Notes: a model not told the origin generated them from the letters alone. A stretch of DNA of 13,680 nt from DATAYF01 sp036272735 (GCA_036272735.1 DATAYF010000671.1:1-13680), one strand, 5' to 3'. Positions 1 through 7,278 are shown, counted from the stretch's first letter. Made by a program: numbers and translations.

Positions 1-200
1 CGCATGCGACGCAAGCACCTTTGGCCTTCGGAGAGCAGCGCATTGTAGAGTTGTCTGCCCACTTCCAGGTGAGCACGCAGGCGTTTGGCCTGCCCTTCGT
101 CGACGACCAGAGGCAATTCGAGCAGAAAGGTGGGGGGTCGCGGGCTTTGCTTGTCGGTCTCCTGCCTGGAGTCTGTATGCTTTGTGCGCTTGCGTGCCAT
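1..200 (-). CDS. tnpB: TnpB-type RNA-guided nuclease / IS605 OrfB, N-terminal part, runs off the left edge
   Basis: Reading the minus strand from ATG at 200-198 gives 66 open codons that continue past base 1. After a basic, low-complexity start, the protein reads TFLLELPLVVDEGQAKRL and then RAHLEVGRQLYNALLSEGQR. The pattern of hydrophobic strand, 'RLRxHLExGRxLYNxxL' helix and basic LRRMR is how many TnpB/OrfB proteins begin, as I remember the family. TnpB is an RNA-guided DNA nuclease encoded by IS200/IS605 and IS607 elements; its RuvC centre and zinc ribbon would lie beyond the window. The start is supported by AGAAAGG (complement of 208-214) seven bases upstream and a consensus promoter at 236-264. 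The upstream DNA has left-end-like hairpins, which supports an insertion element. No database search was possible, so intactness is unknown. Confidence 0.72.
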   Translation of the reverse strand, partial: MARKRTKHTDSRQETDKQSPRPPTFLLELPLVVDEGQAKRLRAHLEVGRQLYNALLSEGQRCLRRM

Positions 201-370
201 CCGCCTGCCTTTCTGAGAAAAGAATATTTGTTCTAAGTGTAGCGAACCCCATGGGGCCTGTCAAGGGTTTCCCTGGGGTTCAAGCCGTTCGGGGTCTCCC
301 TCCCCTCTCACACAAGGAACGGCGCTTCATCCCCTGGTTGAAACACAGGGGCTTTCGCACTCGGATGACT
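201..370 (-). mobile_element. Left end of an IS200/IS605-like (TnpB) element
   Basis: Reading the minus strand from 374 downward: TTAC (complement of 371-374), 15 bases, AAAG, then the hairpin CCCCTG-9 nt-CAGGGG (331-351). A second hairpin follows, with arms GCCGTTC/GAACGGC (284-290 and 317-323) and an inner GGGG/CCCC pair, then the tnpB promoter. In ISHp608, as I recall it, the left end is a TTAC cleavage site, a linker, an AAAG guide at the foot of the hairpin, and a stem beginning CCCCT. The arrangement here matches that plan, so I place the element edge at about 370/371. No TnpA gene is visible; it could lie off the window, or the element could be moved in trans. The exact boundary is inferred. 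Confidence 0.5.
236..264 (-). promoter_or_regulatory. Sigma-70-type promoter for tnpB
   Basis: On the minus strand TTGACA (complement of 259-264) and TACACT (complement of 236-241) are separated by exactly 17 bases. The match to the vegetative consensus is 6/6 and 5/6. The spacer contains the palindrome CCCCATGGGG (247-256). The start of transcription would fall near 229, leaving a leader of about 30 bases before the tnpB start at 200. Confidence 0.7.
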
Positions 371-1544
371 GTAAGGCGCAATGGCGGCCCTATGATAGGC
401 TCAAGTACGTATGCTGTGTACGTTGTTTCTCAAGGGGACAGAAAATTAGCCTATAAAATTGTGAACCCCCCGGCATTGCTGGGGCCGTCATCGGGCTATG
501 CCGTTGCTTCCCTGTATACTGATGACCTGGACAAAATTGTCTCTGATCGCGTCCTTTATTGGTTGGAAAAGTACAAGAAGCTTCACGATGCTGCTAGCAT
601 ACCTGGCATTGGTGGGGTTGTTACCAGTGTACCCACGGGGGCAACCCACAACACCCACACCAATGCATAACCGTTGTAAAGAGTCCCGCACAGTATGACT
701 ATGACCCATCGATTGGAATAGTAGCACGGGGCGAGGTGGTAGAGGCTGAAAACAAGCCACTTGAGCCTACCATTTATGAGCAGTTCCGGGTGCTTGCACA
801 GGAAGGGTCTACGACAGTTACGAACATTGATAAGACCATAGCTGAATATCGACAAGGAATAGCCGATTTGGATAAAGATTATCGTATCAACTTTGGTATT
901 GAAAGTGAGGAGTATTTGAGGAGAAACAGAATAAAGAAGAAAAAACTTGAGAATAGTATTGGATAGATTAAGAAAAAGCATGAGCAGGAAGAGAAAGCAC
1001 GGCAAGAATTGGAAGAGGGCCGGGGTCTCTTGTGTGAAGCGCCCTCTTGTTGGTGTAAATGGAAGTTGGAGGAAAAGCAACGGCTCATACGAATAGCCAC
1101 TTCTTCTATCACCCTTGACCAAATTGCAACGGGATGGTTCACTATAACTATTGTTTGGTCCCCGTACTTGGGATTTAACTTTGTGGATACGGCCTATATC
1201 TGGCAGAATGGGCGCGGCCCCACGTGGAGTGATGAAGAGAAGCAATTCCTACACGAAATTTATCCAACCATGCCCCGCCGTTGGATACAGGAGCATCTAC
1301 CAGAAAGAACGTGGGCAAGTATTCGCACACAAGCTATGGTACTAGGGGTACAGCGTCCAAGGATACTATCAGACACGGGCCTATCAGAACGGATAAGCAT
1401 AACGTGCTTGATACCTATGGATTGCCCCTAGATGAGCCTGGTAGGCGGGTTTGGTGGCGTTCTGTTTCGAACGGTAACGACGATACCCAATCAGCAACCG
1501 ATACTATTTCTATACGCACAGAAAACAGTCCCATGCAAAAATGA
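371..1544 (+). pseudogene. Decayed large serine recombinase remnant (C-terminal half) with SANT/Myb-like tail
   Basis: Three plus-strand reading segments follow one another in different frames. The first (371 to about 645) contains RRNGGPMIGSSTY and LDKIVSDRVLYWLEKYK, which read like a large serine recombinase zinc ribbon with its cysteines lost, followed by the 'LDxxVWxxV' helix. The second (about 661-1340) has a Lys/Glu-rich segment, AEYRQGIADLDKDYRI to RRNRIKKKKLE, like the recombinase coiled coil. It is interrupted by an in-frame TAG at 964-966. It continues into FTITIVWSPYLG and WSDEEKQFLHEIYPTMPRRW, then LPERTWASIRTQA, a SANT/Myb-like helix pair that I associate with recombinases of this group. 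A further shift leads to GRRVWWRSVSN and a stop at 1542-1544. No catalytic serine domain is present; it would lie left of the TnpB insertion. The identification is by eye, the decay is direct observation. An IS or phage protein of another type remains possible. Confidence 0.5.
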
Positions 1545-1727
1545 AGGCCGTGAGACGTGTTAGCGAGAGATGGCTGATTTTACGTCAGGGGGAACCAGAA
1601 AAACGTCCTCGTTCACATACCCAACACATGTATGCACACTGGGGGTATCTCTCCCAGAAAACTCGTGTCTTTTCCCCTGGTGGATAGATTATCTCTACAT
1701 AAACTGGTAGCAGGGAGATTGTTTTAG

Positions 1728-2534
1728 ATGCTAGAACAGGATATTCGGGAATACGCGCCTATCCTTACGCACAAAAATTATAATGCACCATCAGTTTTTA
1801 CGCCTGAAAGCCTGATACGTGAGGCCCGTCGACAAAAGCAAGTGCTTGTGGGCAAGGTCCCATCCATATGTATCCTCGATCCCGACGGTGATCTGGTCGA
1901 TTATTTGCGCAAAACTGGGCAGGCCCGACAACACCCATGCTGGGCCTGCTATCATAGCAATATGGATATATTCGACTATGAAGGCGTAGAATATGGCATC
2001 ATTGGACGTGCGGTTGGCGCTCCCTTCGCCGTACTTGTGGCGGAAGAACTCTTCGCCACAGGCTGCGAGCTGCTCATCAGTATTTCATCGGCCGGACAGA
2101 TACGCTCGCTCGGCACGCCCCCTTACGTTGTGCTAGTGGAAAAGGCGTTGCGCGACGAAGGCACAAGCTACCATTATTTACCACCTACAAAGTACAGCAC
2201 GCTGCATCCTACCCTGCAAGAAATGCTGTATACCTCCTGGAACCACGGCAACATCCCCCTCTATAGCGGCAAAACCTGGACCACTGATGCCCCGTTCAGA
2301 GAAACCGAGGCCATGATTGCCGCCTGCGAAGAAAACGACATCCTGGCCGTCGAGATGGAGATAGCCGCGCTCTACGCCCTGGCCACCGCCAAAAGCTACA
2401 ATATCGTCTGCTTCGCCTACGTTACCAACCAGATGGGGCGCATCGAGGGTGACTTTGAAAAAGGCGATGAAATGGGCAGCCACGCCGCCCTGCGCCTGGT
2501 CGACCAGACCGCCCAGTCCTGGCATACGCGCTAA
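1728..2534 (+). CDS. Nucleoside phosphorylase (PNP/UDP phosphorylase family)
   Basis: The 268-residue product has the layout of the PNP_UDP_1 fold. Visible parts are VGAPFAVLVAEEL and LISISSAGQI (residues 96-125, phosphate/nucleoside-binding core), KALRDEGTSYHY (139-150), TTDAPFRET (185-193) and AVEMEIAALYALA (207-219). The last is the family's glutamate-methionine-glutamate segment that contacts the ribose. Family members split a nucleoside with phosphate into a free base and ribose-1-phosphate, in the cytoplasm, as part of salvage. The closest resemblance is to uridine phosphorylase-like members, but base specificity cannot be read here. An N-terminal stretch of about 85 residues contains the unusual RQHPCWACYHSN. 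The start is supported by AGGGAG at 1712-1717, 10 bases before the ATG. It stands alone, follows decayed mobile DNA and ends at a long palindrome. Confidence 0.85.
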   Translation: MLEQDIREYAPILTHKNYNAPSVFTPESLIREARRQKQVLVGKVPSICILDPDGDLVDYLRKTGQARQHPCWACYHSNMDIFDYEGVEYGIIGRAVGAPFAVLVAEELFATGCELLISISSAGQIRSLGTPPYVVLVEKALRDEGTSYHYLPPTKYSTLHPTLQEMLYTSWNHGNIPLYSGKTWTTDAPFRETEAMIAACEENDILAVEMEIAALYALATAKSYNIVCFAYVTNQMGRIEGDFEKGDEMGSHAALRLVDQTAQSWHTR

Positions 2535-2543
2535 CCTACTACC

Positions 2544-2613
2544 AGGGATAAACGCATAAAGGAAGCTTAATGGTTTCGCGAAACCATTAAGCTTCCTTTA
2601 TGCGTTTATCCCT
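2544..2613. terminator. Perfect 70-bp palindrome, terminator between convergent genes
   Basis: The two 35-base arms (2544-2578 and 2579-2613) are exact reverse complements with no spacer; the centre is TTTCGCGAAA. It begins 10 bases after the phosphorylase stop codon, and CTTTTTCT follows at 2617-2624, so on the plus strand it fits an intrinsic terminator. On the minus strand no T-run follows, although the hairpin could still stall transcripts from the convergent ABM gene. The arms are far longer than a terminator needs. Confidence 0.75.
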
Positions 2614-2638
2614 ATGCTTTTTCTAAGACACGGCCTCG

Positions 2639-2938
2639 TTAAGGCAGTTTGGACGCGAGCACATCGATACTGCCGATGGCGGGTGGCTGCGCGAACAGTT
2701 CAGGCGCTTTCTGCATCAGCGCTGCCGCAACTGGGCCTGCCAGGTGTGCTTGTCGACCCGCCTCATCCGGGAAGGCGTCAAAGATACCAAAAGTCGTGGG
2801 TCCCAGGCGTATCGCGAACCACGCGGTGGTTGCTGGCTCCGCCTGAACCAATGGTAAGGCTCCACGCAGAAAGCTCTCAACTTCCGCCTCTTTTCCAGGT
2901 TTTGCTTCCAACTGAACAAGTAGTGCTACGTTGACCAT
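2639..2938 (-). CDS. Antibiotic biosynthesis monooxygenase (ABM) domain protein
   Basis: This is a complete 99-residue single-domain protein. It starts VNVALLVQLEAKPGKEAEVESFL (shown as two parts: VNVALLVQLEAKPGKEAEV then ESFL), followed by residues resembling 'PLVxAEPxTxxWFAIRLGPTTFGIFDAFPDEAGRQAHL'. That pattern of strand, 'KPGKE' turn, helix, Trp-Phe strand, 'FGIFDAF' strand and 'RQAHL' helix is the ferredoxin-like ABM/YgiN fold. Relatives are small dimeric enzymes that oxidise quinols or polyketide-type phenols without a cofactor, or are simply stress-associated. The substrate cannot be told. The start is well supported by AAAAGGAGA (complement of 2946-2954), seven bases upstream. It is transcribed toward the phosphorylase and appears to be a single-gene unit. 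Confidence 0.8.
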   Translation of the reverse strand: MVNVALLVQLEAKPGKEAEVESFLRGALPLVQAEPATTAWFAIRLGPTTFGIFDAFPDEAGRQAHLAGPVAAALMQKAPELFAQPPAIGSIDVLASKLP

Positions 2939-3151
2939 ACTGTAATCTCCTTTTCTTATGCATAATCATCTTACACACTGTATACAAGCCGATAAGAGCA
3001 CCAATATTCACACGGCCAAATGAAGATATGTTTGGGAAAAGAAAGCCATTCTAGATGGGGCCTATCGCTTCCTAATCTATTATACAACCTATTACGACCA
3101 ACGCAGCATCAGAGATTACTACTATCGGTTATATTCAGTACAGGCAGCAGG

Positions 3152-3180
3152 TTGACAACACGCTTCTTTCTCTCTATACT
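3152..3180 (+). promoter_or_regulatory. Near-consensus sigma-70 promoter of the ROK-GH27 unit
   Basis: TTGACA (3152-3157) and TATACT (3175-3180) are 17 bases apart. The start of transcription should be at about 3187, inside the inverted repeat at 3179-3205. The rest of the gap from 2939 to 3151 shows no further structure I would call, apart from an AT-rich stretch that may hold a weak promoter for the ABM gene on the other strand. Confidence 0.8.
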
Positions 3181-3205
3181 TAATTCAGATAGTGACTGAA
3201 TTAAG
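3179..3205. promoter_or_regulatory. Operator-like inverted repeat, probable ROK repressor site
   Basis: CTTAATTCAG (3179-3188) and CTGAATTAAG (3196-3205) are perfect 10-base inverted arms around a 7-base spacer. The repeat overlaps the end of the -10 box and the start of transcription, so a bound protein would block initiation. Operators of ROK repressors such as XylR and NagC are AT-rich inverted repeats of similar size. The ROK gene directly downstream is the natural candidate, giving autoregulation. Confidence 0.65.
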
Positions 3206-3227
3206 TAGCAACGCGTGGAGGAGTAGC

Positions 3228-4436
3228 GTGAACAAGGTTGTATCCATCGATCGCAATGTAATGCGTGGCATGAATCAGAGCACCTTGCTGAATCTAATTC
3301 GCACTCAGGCGCCTATTTCACGGACACAACTGGTGGCGCTATCGGGTCTGAGCACAGGAACGGTAGTCAGTATTACCTCTGAGTTGCTCAAACACCAGTT
3401 CATCATCGAACAGGGCGTCGCTGCTTCGAGCCTGGGGCGTAAAGCGGGATTGTTACGAGTGCACGCTAAAGGCGGCTATGTGCTTGGGCTCAGCCTGGTG
3501 GAAAACGATGAGATCGTGGTGGTGCTGCTCAATCTGCTCGGCGAGATCGTCAGGAGTGCCTACTGGCATGCTCCACTACGCGATCCTAAGAGCGCGGTCC
3601 AGATCATCGCAGGCAAAGTCGAAGAGTTCTTGCAAGATTGTGCTGTGCCCCATGACAAGATTCTCGGGCTCGGCTGTGGCTTTCCTGGCAATGTGAACAC
3701 CCAGACGGGTAGTAGCGTTGATAACTGGATTCATAATTGGCACGACCTGGCTATCAGCACGCCGCTCTCTCAGGCGCTGCACATGCCTGTGTATATTGAT
3801 AACGTTGTTAACTGTCTGGGTAGCTACGAAAAATTATTTGGTTGCGGCAAACAGTATCATGATTTTCTTGTTATCACCCTGGGACGTGGAGTGGGCATGG
3901 CGATGCTTCTAAACGATGATCTTTATCGCGGTGCACGTGGCTGGGGTGGCGAATTTGGTCATATTCCCTGTGTTCCAAATGGGAGGCAGTGCGAATGCGG
4001 CAAGCAGGGGTGCCTGGAAGCATACGTCGCAGACCATAGTTTACTGGATATTTATCACGAACTCTGCCAGGCACACCCCAACGATCCTCAACTCCCAATC
4101 AACCTCTCGCTCAACGAAATCCGTGTCGCTGCGCAACAGGGTAACGTGCTGTTGCGTGCTCTACTGATGCAGGCTGGACAGCACTTAGGAACCGCGCTGG
4201 CCTCGATGGTCAATGTCTTTAATCCCGAGTGTATCATTCTTACCGGTATCCATGTACACGCGGATGACCTGCTCTTCGTGTCGATGCGCGAGGCCATGCA
4301 CGAGCATATTTTTTCTCGGCTGGGAGATGACCTACCGGTGCTGATCGAGCCTGTAACCAATGATCGCTGGGCACAGGGGGCCGGTGCGCTGGTGTTGCGA
4401 CACTTCTTTCTTTCACCAGCCCAGGTGCACATCTAA
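3228..4436 (+). CDS. ROK-family transcriptional repressor
   Basis: A 402-residue protein with an N-terminal winged helix-turn-helix (about residues 14-75, including ISRTQLVALSGLSTGTVVS). The ROK sugar-binding domain follows, with LGLGCGFPGNV, ITLGRGVGMAML and GEFGHIPC. The zinc site is H245 plus C255, C257 and C262 in CECGKQGCLEAY. The kinase-type catalytic aspartate is absent: DNVVN (191-195) has valine where sugar kinases have 'NDxN', so it should be a regulator and not a kinase. I start it at GTG 3228, with GGAGGAG at 3217-3223. The open frame extends to a GTG at 3192, but that sits in the operator only a few bases after the likely transcript start and has no ribosome site. GH27 follows 63 bases later on the same strand, suggesting that the ligand is a sugar released by that enzyme. 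Confidence 0.88.
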   Translation: MNKVVSIDRNVMRGMNQSTLLNLIRTQAPISRTQLVALSGLSTGTVVSITSELLKHQFIIEQGVAASSLGRKAGLLRVHAKGGYVLGLSLVENDEIVVVLLNLLGEIVRSAYWHAPLRDPKSAVQIIAGKVEEFLQDCAVPHDKILGLGCGFPGNVNTQTGSSVDNWIHNWHDLAISTPLSQALHMPVYIDNVVNCLGSYEKLFGCGKQYHDFLVITLGRGVGMAMLLNDDLYRGARGWGGEFGHIPCVPNGRQCECGKQGCLEAYVADHSLLDIYHELCQAHPNDPQLPINLSLNEIRVAAQQGNVLLRALLMQAGQHLGTALASMVNVFNPECIILTGIHVHADDLLFVSMREAMHEHIFSRLGDDLPVLIEPVTNDRWAQGAGALVLRHFFLSPAQVHI

Positions 4437-4450
4437 CCATCACACGACAT

Positions 4451-4468
4451 GGGCAATGTTTCTTGCCC
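4451..4468 (+). other. Small hairpin between ROK and GH27 genes
   Basis: GGGCAA and TTGCCC pair around a 6-base loop in the 63-base gap. There is no T-run after it, so it is unlikely to end transcription. It could adjust the ratio of the two proteins through mRNA processing. Confidence 0.35.
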
Positions 4469-4499
4469 TCTAGGACACACCTTACAAGGAGGTTTCGGT

Positions 4500-6338
4500 A
4501 TGTTTCAACGTTTGAAATTCCCTCGTCCTATCATTTCTCGTTTTGCTCGTATCTTCCTACTCCTCGTATTCGTCGGCCTGAGCCTGGGTGCCTATCTCGG
4601 TACGACACCCTCAGCCGAGGCGAAGGTCAAGCCAGGTGACTCGGCTGCATCTGGCAGTTTGGCGCAGAAACCCTACATGGGTTGGAGTAGTTGGAGCCTG
4701 GAATCCACTAACTACCCAGGCTATAACACACGCTGGCTCACCGAAGCGAACGTCAAAGCGCAGGCTGATGTCGTGCACCAGAAGTTGCAGTCACATGGCT
4801 ACCAGTACATCAATATCGATGCTGGCTGGTGGATGGACTATAACTGGAATGCTACTTTCGATGCCTACGGACGCCCAGCCCCTTATACCGGTCGCTTCCC
4901 AGACGGCATTGCAGCCGTGGCTCGTTACGTGCACCATGAAGGGTTGAAACTGGGCATCTATTATGGTGCAGGCATGGACTTTGCCGTCTATAACAATAAT
5001 TATCCGATCTATGGCACCAGTTGTCACGCGCAAGACATCGCCGTGCAGCCGCTGCGCAAGACCAATGGCTGGACCGGTGCCTATGCTATTGACTACTCGA
5101 AGCCGTGCGCGCAGGCCTATATCAATTCTATCGCCAACGAGTTTGCCAGTTGGGGCGTTGATTTCATGAAGCTGGACGGCGTGACACCCGGTTCGGGAAT
5201 CAATAATACCAGCATTTCCGACAATCGTTCAGATGTCAAAGCCTGGTCCCAGGCTCTGAAACAGACCAGAAGGCCGATTCAATTGACTATCTCCTGGTCG
5301 CTGGATCACAACTACGCCAACTATTGGCAGCGCTACGCTAATGGGTGGCGCATTGATACGGACGTGGAATGCTACTGCAATACGCTGGTGACCTGGAACA
5401 ATTCCGTCAAACAACGCTTCACTGATGTCGTGCCCTGGATTAACGATGCAAAGCCGGGTGGCTGGAATAACCTGGACTCGCTGGATGTGGGTAGCGGCAA
5501 CATGGATGGGATAAGCAACGACGAGCGACAAACCTACATGACCCTGTGGGCTATCGAGTCAGCTCCCCTTTATAGCGGTGACGATCTGACGAAGCTAGAT
5601 AGCTACGGTCTCTCATTGCTTACCAACGATGAAGTGATTGCCGTAGATCAGGCGGGTCATCCAGCCAGGCCAGTCGTGCAGTCCAGCAATCAGCAGGTCT
5701 GGTACGCAAAAAATAGAGATGGCTCCTACACAGTAGCGCTCTTTAATCTGGATAGTTCCCAGAACACGGTGACGGCGAACTGGCGTGACCTGGGCTTCAC
5801 AGGTTCGGCGTCTGTGCGCGATTTGTGGCAGCACAGCAATCTAGGACAGTACACGAATAGTTTCAGTGCCTCCTTGCCTGCACATGGTTCTCGACTGCTG
5901 ACCGTGAGGCCGAAGCATCCCGGCTCGCGACCCGTGCCACCTACTCACAATCCTGGAAATACGTCCTACGAGGCGGAGTCCCCCGCCAATACGCTGGGTG
6001 GAAATGCGCAGGTCGTTAGTTGTACAACCTGTTCTGGCGGCGCGAAAGTTGGTAACGTGGGCAACGGCGGCACGCTCCAATTCAACAACGTAAACAAGCA
6101 GAAATCCGGCATCTACACGATGACGGTGTATTACACCGATGGAGATAGCGGGAGACCAATGTATGCCAGCTTCAATGGAGCGTCTGGTGTGCTCCTGGAT
6201 TTCCACGGAGACAGTGATAACAACTGGAACCGGGTGCAGGAGATGCAGGTATCGGTCCGTCTGAATGCAGGCAACAATACCATCAAGTTCTTCGATGACT
6301 CTGGTGCCTCGCCTGATCTCGACCGGATTACGGTCTGA
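4500..6338 (+). CDS. Secreted GH27 alpha-galactosidase-like enzyme with C-terminal carbohydrate-binding module
   Basis: A 612-residue protein. Residues 1 to about 41 form a signal peptide: a basic start, a hydrophobic core IFLLLVFVGLSLGAYLG, and a likely cut after PSAEA. The GH27 barrel begins at KPYMGWSSWS (57). It includes YINIDAGWW, the nucleophile D226 in FMKLDG, a probable acid/base D288 in WRIDTDVE, and PGGWNNLDSLDVGSG (319-333). A beta-sandwich domain runs to about 465. After a Pro-rich linker, 488-612 resembles a CBM35/CBM6 module (YEAESPAN, GIYTMTVYY, NTIKFFDD, DLDRITV) with a close cysteine pair SCTTC. Retaining GH27 enzymes remove alpha-galactose, alpha-GalNAc or beta-L-arabinopyranose; which one is not readable here. 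I use ATG 4500, with AAGGAGG at 4486-4492. An earlier in-frame ATG at 4449 has no such site and would spoil the signal peptide. It is probably co-transcribed with the ROK repressor. Confidence 0.9.
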   Translation: MFQRLKFPRPIISRFARIFLLLVFVGLSLGAYLGTTPSAEAKVKPGDSAASGSLAQKPYMGWSSWSLESTNYPGYNTRWLTEANVKAQADVVHQKLQSHGYQYINIDAGWWMDYNWNATFDAYGRPAPYTGRFPDGIAAVARYVHHEGLKLGIYYGAGMDFAVYNNNYPIYGTSCHAQDIAVQPLRKTNGWTGAYAIDYSKPCAQAYINSIANEFASWGVDFMKLDGVTPGSGINNTSISDNRSDVKAWSQALKQTRRPIQLTISWSLDHNYANYWQRYANGWRIDTDVECYCNTLVTWNNSVKQRFTDVVPWINDAKPGGWNNLDSLDVGSGNMDGISNDERQTYMTLWAIESAPLYSGDDLTKLDSYGLSLLTNDEVIAVDQAGHPARPVVQSSNQQVWYAKNRDGSYTVALFNLDSSQNTVTANWRDLGFTGSASVRDLWQHSNLGQYTNSFSASLPAHGSRLLTVRPKHPGSRPVPPTHNPGNTSYEAESPANTLGGNAQVVSCTTCSGGAKVGNVGNGGTLQFNNVNKQKSGIYTMTVYYTDGDSGRPMYASFNGASGVLLDFHGDSDNNWNRVQEMQVSVRLNAGNNTIKFFDDSGASPDLDRITV

Positions 6339-6365
6339 TCATTTGAGGCCAGATATACGAGATAC

Positions 6366-6404
6366 ATGCGAGGAAGCCAGAGGTCAGCTCTAGCTTCCCC
6401 GCAT
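6366..6404. terminator. Hairpin between convergent GH27 and PIG-L genes
   Basis: Arms ATGCGAGGAAGC (6366-6377) and GCTTCCCCGCAT (6393-6404) pair with one mismatch, which is a G-T wobble in minus-strand RNA. An inner AGAG/CTCT stem (6379-6382 with 6388-6391) closes a 5-base loop. It fills the gap between the two stop codons. T-runs are weak on both sides, so it may act with Rho or as an RNA 3'-end stabiliser. Confidence 0.6.
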
Positions 6405-6405
6405 C

Positions 6406-7278
6406 TTACTTCTTGCTCGGCTCCTCTGGTACACCATGATGAACGGCCACATCAGTAGTGTCTGCAAAGAGGTCGCGTTCAAGCTTGTCGCCGAGACGTG
6501 GTTCGGGATAGACACGCACGAGCGCGACACTGCCCTGCAAAAGCGAACCCAGGATTTTTCTGAAGCGGCGTACGAGCGGGGGCATTTGCACCTGGCTGGG
6601 GTAACAATCCATCGCTTTCCAGCTCGGCGCAAGATATCTGGCAACGGCAACCTTCGTGGTTGCCGCATCGGTAGCGTCGAGCGCTGCTACAAGGTCCGTA
6701 TCATGGTTGCGACCAGCTTTTCTGGGATCTTTGCCACGTAGTCGCATCAACGTAACCATCAGGCTAAACAGCGCTTTGGGACCGGTGGTATAGTATAATT
6801 TTTGTGGGTGGTCCGGCTCCGACTGCAACTGCTGGAAGGCGGCGAGCGTAGCCTGATTGATTTTGATGTGGTCGGGATGCCCATACGCGCCAAAAGTATT
6901 GAAGGTCACAACCACCTGCGGGCGAACACGGCGCATCACCTCGACGACGCGCTGCGTGACTTCTTCGAGTGGAGCCTGCCAGGAGCAATCGGGATGCTCG
7001 TTATCGGCGCTGCCCATCATGCCACTATCGCGATATCCAAAGGCGACGACCTCGCTAAAACCGGCAGCTTTGGTTGCAGCATCCAGTTCGGCGAGCCGTA
7101 ATTCAGTGATCGAAGCGTAATTTTTGAGGAATTCGGGATCAACGGTGCCCACATCGCCATCGGTGGTGCAGATAAGTGTTGTGTATGCCCCAGCTTCAGC
7201 CGCGTAGCGCGTCACGAGCGGGACAACGCCCAGTTCATCGTCGGGGTGAGCGTAACAAAAGAGAATGCTCTTCGTCAT
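6406..7278 (-). CDS. PIG-L (LmbE-type) family zinc deacetylase
   Basis: A complete 290-residue protein. AHPDDE at 10-15 supplies zinc ligands H11 and D14 and the general base D13. The second metal motif is YGHPDH (132-137), with H137 the expected third ligand. Between them lie TTDGDVG and GYRDSGMMGS, which occur in the same order in MshB/Mca-like enzymes. The family removes acetyl groups from N-acetylglucosaminyl compounds, including thiol-cofactor precursors and glycolipids, or from antibiotic intermediates. The true substrate is unknown: the rest of a mycothiol or bacillithiol pathway is not in the window. The last 100 residues (charged, with RGKDPRKAGRNHD) are less conserved. The ribosome site is CAGGAG (complement of 7291-7296), about 12 bases before the ATG, slightly long. 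The gene follows rho on the same strand but is separated by a terminator-like hairpin. Confidence 0.85.
   Translation of the reverse strand: MTKSILFCYAHPDDELGVVPLVTRYAAEAGAYTTLICTTDGDVGTVDPEFLKNYASITELRLAELDAATKAAGFSEVVAFGYRDSGMMGSADNEHPDCSWQAPLEEVTQRVVEVMRRVRPQVVVTFNTFGAYGHPDHIKINQATLAAFQQLQSEPDHPQKLYYTTGPKALFSLMVTLMRLRGKDPRKAGRNHDTDLVAALDATDAATTKVAVARYLAPSWKAMDCYPSQVQMPPLVRRFRKILGSLLQGSVALVRVYPEPRLGDKLERDLFADTTDVAVHHGVPEEPSKK

Noticed and set aside
224..235. GAATATTTGTTC near the tnpB promoter as a LexA/SOS box
   Set aside because: It is only one base off GAAC-4-GTTC in one half, lies downstream of the -10, and nothing else in the window supports SOS control.
583..1245. 220-codon minus-strand reading frame opposite the recombinase remnant
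   Set aside because: Phe/Leu/Ser-rich composition with no domain-like pattern or ribosome site. It reads as the complement of the A-rich coiled-coil segment.
1541..1687. Small plus-strand reading frame of 48 codons beginning MKAVRRVSERWL
   Set aside because: It has no clear ribosome site and overlaps the end of the decayed recombinase frame. It is probably more of the same decayed gene in another frame; I recognise no family.
3192..3227. Upstream GTG start for the ROK gene at 3192
   Set aside because: It lies inside the operator about five bases after the predicted transcript start and leaves no room for a ribosome site. GTG 3228 has GGAGGAG.
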